A stretch of DNA of 64,000 bases from GWE2-51-13 sp942492825 (GTDB taxonomy: Bacteria; Bacillota_I; Bacilli_A; Erysipelotrichales; Erysipelotrichaceae), in the NCBI GenBank assembly GCA_942492825.1, contig OW818635.1:1302001-1366000 (forward strand). Direction: 5' to 3'. Position 1 is the stretch's first letter. Every line of letters starts with the position of its first letter. Under the pieces are notes generated by a model. It made no database searches. It was not told the DNA's origin and saw only the letters and a program-made list of their open reading frames with translations. Position numbers and translations under genes: made by a program. Shown here one piece after another: positions 59,872 to 64,000 of the stretch.

Positions 59872-60335
59872 TGGTAGGTTTGATTACGATTGATTTTAAA
59901 GGCACGGTAAATTTGTTCAAGCACCAATAAACGGACGATCTGGTGGGGAAAGGTGCAGGAGGAAAGTTTCCACAACGTATCCGCTCGCTGGCTTACCGCT
60001 TCGCTGACACCCATGGAGCCGCCGATCACAAAGACCAAAGAGTTCGCATTGTAGGTGAAGTGCGTATCGATCCGCTTCGCCAATGACATCGAATCAAAGT
60101 CATCGCCGCGTAAATCCAGCAGAATCACGGTATCTTCCGGTTTGATTTTACCTAAGATTCGCTCGCCTTCTTTGATTTTTCCGGCAAGTTGACTCGCCAG
60201 ATCTTCCGATGTGGGTTCATCCGCGACTTCTTCGATCGTTAATTTATGAAAAGGCAAGATACGGTCACGATAAGCTTCGATAAGGCTACTTAAAGATTTT
60301 TCTTTGATTTTCCCAACCGCGATGATACGAATCAT
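59865..60335 (-). CDS. rlmH: 23S rRNA pseudouridine-1915 N3-methyltransferase
   Basis: A 156-residue SPOUT-family enzyme. Val-Phe-Val-Ile-Gly-Gly-Ser-Met-Gly-Val (near 98-107) and the C-terminal His-Gln-Ile-Val-Arg-Leu-Leu-Val-Leu-Glu-Gln-Ile-Tyr-Arg-Ala form the knot and SAM pocket. The ending Tyr-His-Lys is characteristic. Start overlaps the htrA stop (ATGA). Confidence 0.97.
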   Translation of the reverse strand: MIRIIAVGKIKEKSLSSLIEAYRDRILPFHKLTIEEVADEPTSEDLASQLAGKIKEGERILGKIKPEDTVILLDLRGDDFDSMSLAKRIDTHFTYNANSLVFVIGGSMGVSEAVSQRADTLWKLSSCTFPHQIVRLLVLEQIYRAFKINRNQTYHK

Positions 60336-61414
60336 TGAAGCGCGACAGTCGTCGTTGATTCGATTTCGCCACGTAAATAACGGATCGAAACGGTTTCATC
60401 GACATCCTTTGCGTACAACAGTTTCCGAAATTGCTTAAACGACGTGATTTCAGTCCCATCAAATTCCAAAATAATGTCGCCTTTCGCCAAACCGGCTTTC
60501 GCCGCCGGACCGTTAAGTGTCACGGAAGTAATCAAAATTCCAGTGTTTTGGTCGAGCTTGATACCATAGAAGCTCTTTTGCATATTGCTTAATTCGTCAA
60601 CTCCGACCGCGGAGATTCCGATGACCGGACGTATGACTTTTCCGTTCTCCCGCAATTGTGAGATGATCGGAACGATTTCGTTGATCGGGATCGCAAATCC
60701 CATCCCTTCGACGGTCGCGTCGGCGATTTTCATCGAAGTGATGCCGATCAAGTCGCCGGCCATATTGATCAACGGTCCCCCGGAGTTCCCAGGGTTGATC
60801 GCCGCATCCGTCTGCATAACGATGCTATCCCAATCATCGATGTTATCGCCGTTGAGGTCGACCGGGACGACACGATCCGTCCCCGAGATGATTCCCATGG
60901 TAACCGAACCTTGGAATTCCAATCCTAGCGGACTACCGATCGCCAAGACATTCTCGCCGACTTTGACCAAGGAAGAATCACCTAGGTTAAACGGTGTGAC
61001 GGTGAAGTCGACAGTGACTTCCAGTAACGCTAAATCCGTATAGAGATCTGAGCCTAACGACTTCGCATCGACTTGTTTACCATTTGCGAATGTAATCGTG
61101 ATTCCGGTGGCGTCTTCGATCACATGATTGTTGGTGATGATGTAGACTTTCGAGCCTTCGATATCATAGATCGCTCCGCTGCCGGTCGAAAACACCTCGC
61201 CGTTATAAAGCGCGGAAACTCCGACGACTTTATCGATCGAACCGTCGACGACCTTCGTGACATCCGTCGTGAAATCCGTGACGACCTTGTTGATCGTCTT
61301 GATTTCCGTCGTTTTGTTGTCCAATTGTGTTTTGAAGTTGGAAAGTTGTAAGGTCAGGACGCTGTTCCAAACCAACAATCCCGCGACAAGCACCCACATC
61401 CATTTTTTATTCAT
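60332..61414 (-). CDS. htrA: Membrane-anchored serine protease HtrA/DegP-like with PDZ domain
   Basis: A 360-residue protein. One N-terminal span (about 5-22) anchors it; the trypsin-like domain faces outside. The triad is His97 (Thr-Asn-Asn-His-Val), Asp127 (Thr-Asp-Leu-Ala-Leu) and Ser211 (Gly-Asn-Ser-Gly-Gly-Pro). One PDZ domain fills about 260-355. An Asp-rich insert at 186-195 (Asp-Leu-Asn-Gly-Asp-Asn-Ile-Asp-Asp) looks like a calcium loop. It overlaps walJ by 8 bases. Confidence 0.96.
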   Translation of the reverse strand: MNKKWMWVLVAGLLVWNSVLTLQLSNFKTQLDNKTTEIKTINKVVTDFTTDVTKVVDGSIDKVVGVSALYNGEVFSTGSGAIYDIEGSKVYIITNNHVIEDATGITITFANGKQVDAKSLGSDLYTDLALLEVTVDFTVTPFNLGDSSLVKVGENVLAIGSPLGLEFQGSVTMGIISGTDRVVPVDLNGDNIDDWDSIVMQTDAAINPGNSGGPLINMAGDLIGITSMKIADATVEGMGFAIPINEIVPIISQLRENGKVIRPVIGISAVGVDELSNMQKSFYGIKLDQNTGILITSVTLNGPAAKAGLAKGDIILEFDGTEITSFKQFRKLLYAKDVDETVSIRYLRGEIESTTTVALQ

Positions 61415-62159
61415 GTTGACCTCCTGATATTGTTTCGTATTGTCTTGCGCACCGTAACCGTATGTTCGCCGCTTTTTCGGGATGTACTTCCTTCAATATC
61501 CGCATGTGCGTGGAATAGGCCAAAAACTCTTCGTTGGCTTCCTCGGATAAATGCGCCAGAACGATTTCTTGGGTCGACGGTCCGATGACCCGACTTAAGA
61601 CCTCGGCGCTATCCTGGTTGCATAAATGTCCGTTGTCGGAAAGAATCCGCTTCTTCGTGAAAATTGGCCGACTGGTCTTCATCAACAACTCCGGATCATG
61701 GTTACTTTCGAAAATATAATAGTCGGCGTTTTCGAAGTGTTTGAAATCATGTTCACGTACATATCCGGTATCGGTGACATACACCAGACTTTCGTCCCCG
61801 TAAGAAACGACATACCCTAAAGTTAAGCCCGAATCATGCGATAGAGGTACCGGTAGGATGGTTGCTTCCCCGATTTGGAAACTGACGTACGGGGTGATGC
61901 GAACCAAGTCCGGACGATCTTCGATCGCAAATGGACTATACAGTGGGATTTGCGCGAACATTTTAAGTGCGCTGATATGGTCGCTATGGCTATGCGTAAG
62001 CATGATTCCGGCGACTTGCGTATAGTCTATTCCCAAATTGTGAAAACTATGTGTCAGATGCTTCTTGGTGGTCCCACAATCAATAACAAGCCGGGTATCC
62101 CCGGCTTGGATGATGCAACAATTTCCTTTGGAACCGCTGGCGAGTAAGTGAAAATTCAT
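61407..62159 (-). CDS. walJ: MBL-fold exonuclease/hydrolase WalJ (YycJ)
   Basis: A 250-residue protein starting at 62159, just after the M23 peptidase stop. Leu-Ala-Ser-Gly-Ser-Lys-Gly-Asn-Cys (6-14) and Leu-Thr-His-Ser-His-Ser-Asp-His (near 54-61) are YycJ landmarks. In Bacillota it sits in the walRKHIJ-htrA operon and affects cell division and mutation avoidance. Here walRK and walHI are absent and the M23 peptidase takes their place. Confidence 0.92.
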   Translation of the reverse strand: MNFHLLASGSKGNCCIIQAGDTRLVIDCGTTKKHLTHSFHNLGIDYTQVAGIMLTHSHSDHISALKMFAQIPLYSPFAIEDRPDLVRITPYVSFQIGEATILPVPLSHDSGLTLGYVVSYGDESLVYVTDTGYVREHDFKHFENADYYIFESNHDPELLMKTSRPIFTKKRILSDNGHLCNQDSAEVLSRVIGPSTQEIVLAHLSEEANEEFLAYSTHMRILKEVHPEKAANIRLRCARQYETISGGQHE

Positions 62160-62160
62160 C

Positions 62161-63648
62161 TTAGCACCCCAAGACGCGGCACGGATTAATCCAATTCCCG
62201 TTAAGCTTGACCCCGAAGTGGACATGCGGGCCGGTCGCGACCCCGGTCATCCCGATCTTCCCGATGATTTCGCCTTTTTCGACGGCGACACCGGCTGGGA
62301 AGAAAGCCATTTTCGAAAGATGGTTATATTTGGTTGAGTAACCGTTGTTATGATTGATGATAATGTAGTAACCGGAAATCGAATGCCATCCCCGTTCCGC
62401 AACGACACCGCGGTCAGCCGCATAGACGTTTCCGTAACGGTTATAACGGTTCTGAAGATCGATCGCGTAGTGTCCGGAATAACACATCCAACGGCATGTA
62501 ATGTTGACATTGTCGATCGGATAACGGAAACGACCGGTACCGATGCCCGGTACGACTTTCGTTCCGACGCGTACGACTTCCTGAATCGGTTGTTTCACAA
62601 CGACGTAAGAGATCCTCTTATATCCTGCCATTTCACCGTTGACATACGTTTCTTCGTATTTAACGTTCGCATAGCCATTTTGATCGTTGGTTTGAACAAC
62701 CCTCAATCCTTCGCGCAATGTCGGATCATTGACATATTTCGTCGATTTCGGATAAACGGTTTCTTTGGTTAAACGTTCACGCGTAACGATAACGTTGATC
62801 GGTGAATCAAAGTAAGTCACGTTTAGCTGTGTCCCTGCTTGTAAGATTTGGTTGGTCGATTTAAGGGTTTCCGAGTTGATCGTTACGATTTGTTGGGCGC
62901 TTAATCCGTTAAGCGAACCGACCCCTTCGACCGTATCGTAGGGTTTGACGGTGTAGTACTTCTTCTCGACGCCATAACCGTAACTTAGGAAATAGATGAT
63001 CGAGTTTTTATCCATGAGAATATCCGATTTTGATGCCAACCCTTGGGTTACCGTGGTCGTTTCCACGACGGAAATTCCGATTTCACGTTCTCCGTAAGTT
63101 TTCAATTCAGCCGGGACTTCTTTTTTCTTGATCAGTTCTAGTGCTTGTTGGGAGATGAAGTTGGTCAGGTATTGTTCCTTGGCCGCCTCGAAATCCTCAA
63201 TGTTTTTGACATAGATGATCGCGCCGTTGGAAAACTCGATCTTGTTGGTTTGAACGGAGAAAAGATCGTTTTCTTTCAGATAGGCGAAAATCTCCGCATC
63301 CTTGTTTTCGTAGGTGACATAGCTTTGTTCGGTGGTGATGATGACATCTTCCCCAAGTCCGATTCGGGTATCCGGGAAACTTTCCTTATAACTTTCGTTA
63401 TAAACTTCGGAAAGTAACGCGTCGATTTTTGATGCATCTGTTAATACGCCGATCAACTGTTGCTTGACATAGACTTTCGTAATCGGAGTCGATTTCTCAA
63501 GGGTTTGATCGATATTCTGTGTAACGATCGAAGTCTCGCTCAATGCGTTGACCCACCCGCTTTTACGGGATGAGTTCAAGTTTTCGCTGATGTATACGAC
63601 GCCTAAACTCAATAGGAAAGCAAGGAGAATTGGAAGTAGCTTCTTCAT
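62161..63648 (-). CDS. M23 metallopeptidase with LysM-like and G5 domains
   Basis: A 495-residue envelope protein. A signal anchor (1-22) leads to a region of unknown fold (about 40-230), a LysM-like repeat (about 232-286), a G5 domain (about 300-370) and a C-terminal M23 domain (about 380-490). Zinc motifs are Gly-His-Tyr-Ala-Ile-Asp (HxxxD) and His-Val-His-Phe-Gly. Such enzymes cut peptidoglycan cross-bridges, so the cell probably has a wall or meets walls of others. The start is 2 bases after the dnaB stop, with AAAGGAGGG inside dnaB. Confidence 0.92.
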   Translation of the reverse strand: MKKLLPILLAFLLSLGVVYISENLNSSRKSGWVNALSETSIVTQNIDQTLEKSTPITKVYVKQQLIGVLTDASKIDALLSEVYNESYKESFPDTRIGLGEDVIITTEQSYVTYENKDAEIFAYLKENDLFSVQTNKIEFSNGAIIYVKNIEDFEAAKEQYLTNFISQQALELIKKKEVPAELKTYGEREIGISVVETTTVTQGLASKSDILMDKNSIIYFLSYGYGVEKKYYTVKPYDTVEGVGSLNGLSAQQIVTINSETLKSTNQILQAGTQLNVTYFDSPINVIVTRERLTKETVYPKSTKYVNDPTLREGLRVVQTNDQNGYANVKYEETYVNGEMAGYKRISYVVVKQPIQEVVRVGTKVVPGIGTGRFRYPIDNVNITCRWMCYSGHYAIDLQNRYNRYGNVYAADRGVVAERGWHSISGYYIIINHNNGYSTKYNHLSKMAFFPAGVAVEKGEIIGKIGMTGVATGPHVHFGVKLNGNWINPCRVLGC

Positions 63649-63650
63649 GC

Positions 63651-64000
63651 TTACCCTCCTTTCGAGGGGATGGCACCCTCGGCGTAATTGTAGAAACTAT
63701 TGATGGTACGTTCGAACGCCAGTTTGATGATCTGCGTCGGTCCGTTACGATGTTTTGCGATATCGACATCCACTTCTTCGGTTTCAGGAACTTCATCTCC
63801 GCGGTTATAGTATGCGTCACGATACAGGAAGACGACCAAATCGGCGTCTTGTTCGAGCGCTCCGGATTCGCGCAGGTCGCTTAACATCGGATGTTTGTCG
63901 GTCCGATGTTCGACGGTACGGGAAAGCTGCGATAAAGCGATGACCGGAACTTTGAGTTCACGGGCCAAAGCTTTCAGTCCGCGGGAAATTTCGGAGACTT
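63651..64000 (-). CDS. dnaB: Replicative DNA helicase DnaB, C-terminal part (5' end outside window)
   Basis: About 115 C-terminal residues in frame from the right edge. Ser-Glu-Ile-Ser-Arg-Gly-Leu-Lys-Ala-Leu-Ala-Arg-Glu, Val-Ile-Ala-Leu-Ser-Gln-Leu-Ser-Arg, Met-Leu-Ser-Asp-Leu-Arg-Glu-Ser-Gly, Asp-Ala-Asp-Leu-Val-Val-Phe-Leu-Tyr-Arg-Asp and Ala-Lys-His-Arg-Asn-Gly-Pro-Thr are DnaB RecA-fold motifs. The C-terminus extends past the core by about 20 residues. The dnaB...walJ-htrA-rlmH neighbourhood lies near the replication origin in many Bacillota. Confidence 0.97.
   Translation of the reverse strand, partial: VSEISRGLKALARELKVPVIALSQLSRTVEHRTDKHPMLSDLRESGALEQDADLVVFLYRDAYYNRGDEVPETEEVDVDIAKHRNGPTQIIKLAFERTINSFYNYAEGAIPSKGG

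Noticed and set aside
1..64000. Use of the Mycoplasma code (TGA read as Trp).
   Set aside because: Several well-defined genes end at TGA with tight overlaps, and conserved Trp residues use TGG.
1..64000. CRISPR array, prophage, toxin-antitoxin pair, tRNA or rRNA genes.
   Set aside because: No regular spaced repeats, phage structural genes, paired small toxin genes, or tRNA/rRNA signatures were seen apart from the tmRNA.

Overview
The window reads as chromosome from a monoderm (Bacillota/Mycoplasmatota-type) bacterium of moderate GC. It shows strong AGGAGG ribosome-binding sites, the Bacillota-style blocks pgk-tpiA-eno, secG-rnr-smpB and dnaB...walJ-htrA-rlmH, a glgC-glgD pair, an HPr that carries Ser46, and a one-piece tmRNA. 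TGA is used as a stop and Trp codons are TGG, so the code is standard rather than that of Mycoplasma. I would look first in lineages such as Izemoplasmatales, Acholeplasmatales or Erysipelotrichales, but the sequence alone does not settle this. Almost every gene is on the minus strand; only five loci are on the plus strand.

Layout, left to right. 0-7.5 kb: a partial nucleotidyltransferase, small membrane proteins, a degV/DUF1836 pair, a heliorhodopsin, an XRE regulator broken by an amber stop, an orphan PASTA protein, and ssrA (tmRNA). 7.6-15 kb: a sugar-uptake and phosphorolysis operon (malF-like, malG-like, beta-phosphoglucomutase, GH65 phosphorylase, lipoprotein binding protein) with its LacI-type regulator and operators. 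15-19.4 kb: a lactonase-like beta-propeller, lemA with a DUF2207 membrane protein, and an IS200-type element. 19.5-26.7 kb: smpB, rnr, secG, a CPBP protease, eno, tpiA and pgk. 26.8-30.5 kb: glgC-glgD-glgA. 30.6-35.9 kb: a solute-binding protein, an MFS transporter, ung, folC and a FolT-like ECF S component. 36-39.6 kb: an mglBAC galactose/methyl-galactoside-type ABC transporter, divergent from an atypical GH13 enzyme (39.8-41.9 kb). 42-43.7 kb: two tandem paralogous 4-TM proteins and an acetyltransferase. 43.6-55 kb: alpha-glucan genes (glgB, glgP, type I pullulanase, alpha-glucosidase, a PucR-type regulator, an MsmK-type ATPase, a GH13 amylase). 55-58.5 kb: a membrane GGDEF protein, phosphoglucomutase and HPr. 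58.6-64 kb: an MBL hydrolase, a GNAT protein, rlmH, htrA, walJ, an M23 peptidase and the 3' part of dnaB.

How the genes fit together. The window holds nearly a complete cytoplasmic glycogen/maltodextrin cycle. Phosphoglucomutase and GlgC/GlgD supply ADP-glucose, GlgA and GlgB build and branch the polymer, and GlgP, pullulanase, alpha-glucosidase and GH13 enzymes degrade it. None of these enzymes shows a signal peptide. Glucose-phosphates from GlgP and GH65 plus beta-phosphoglucomutase feed the pgk-tpiA-eno part of glycolysis. The MalFG-like permeases lack a local ATPase, and the MsmK-type ATPase 31 kb away is the obvious candidate to power them. Palindromic operators sit at several sugar promoters and, with HPr-Ser46, suggest layered sugar control.

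The most notable items are the heliorhodopsin with all key residues, the nonsense-broken regulator next to an AT-rich segment at the 3' side of ssrA, the atypical GH13 enzyme, the leaderless-looking DUF1836 promoter with its palindrome, and the palindrome plus isolated -10 element between the PucR-type gene and msmK. I saw no CRISPR array, prophage, rRNA or tRNA gene.
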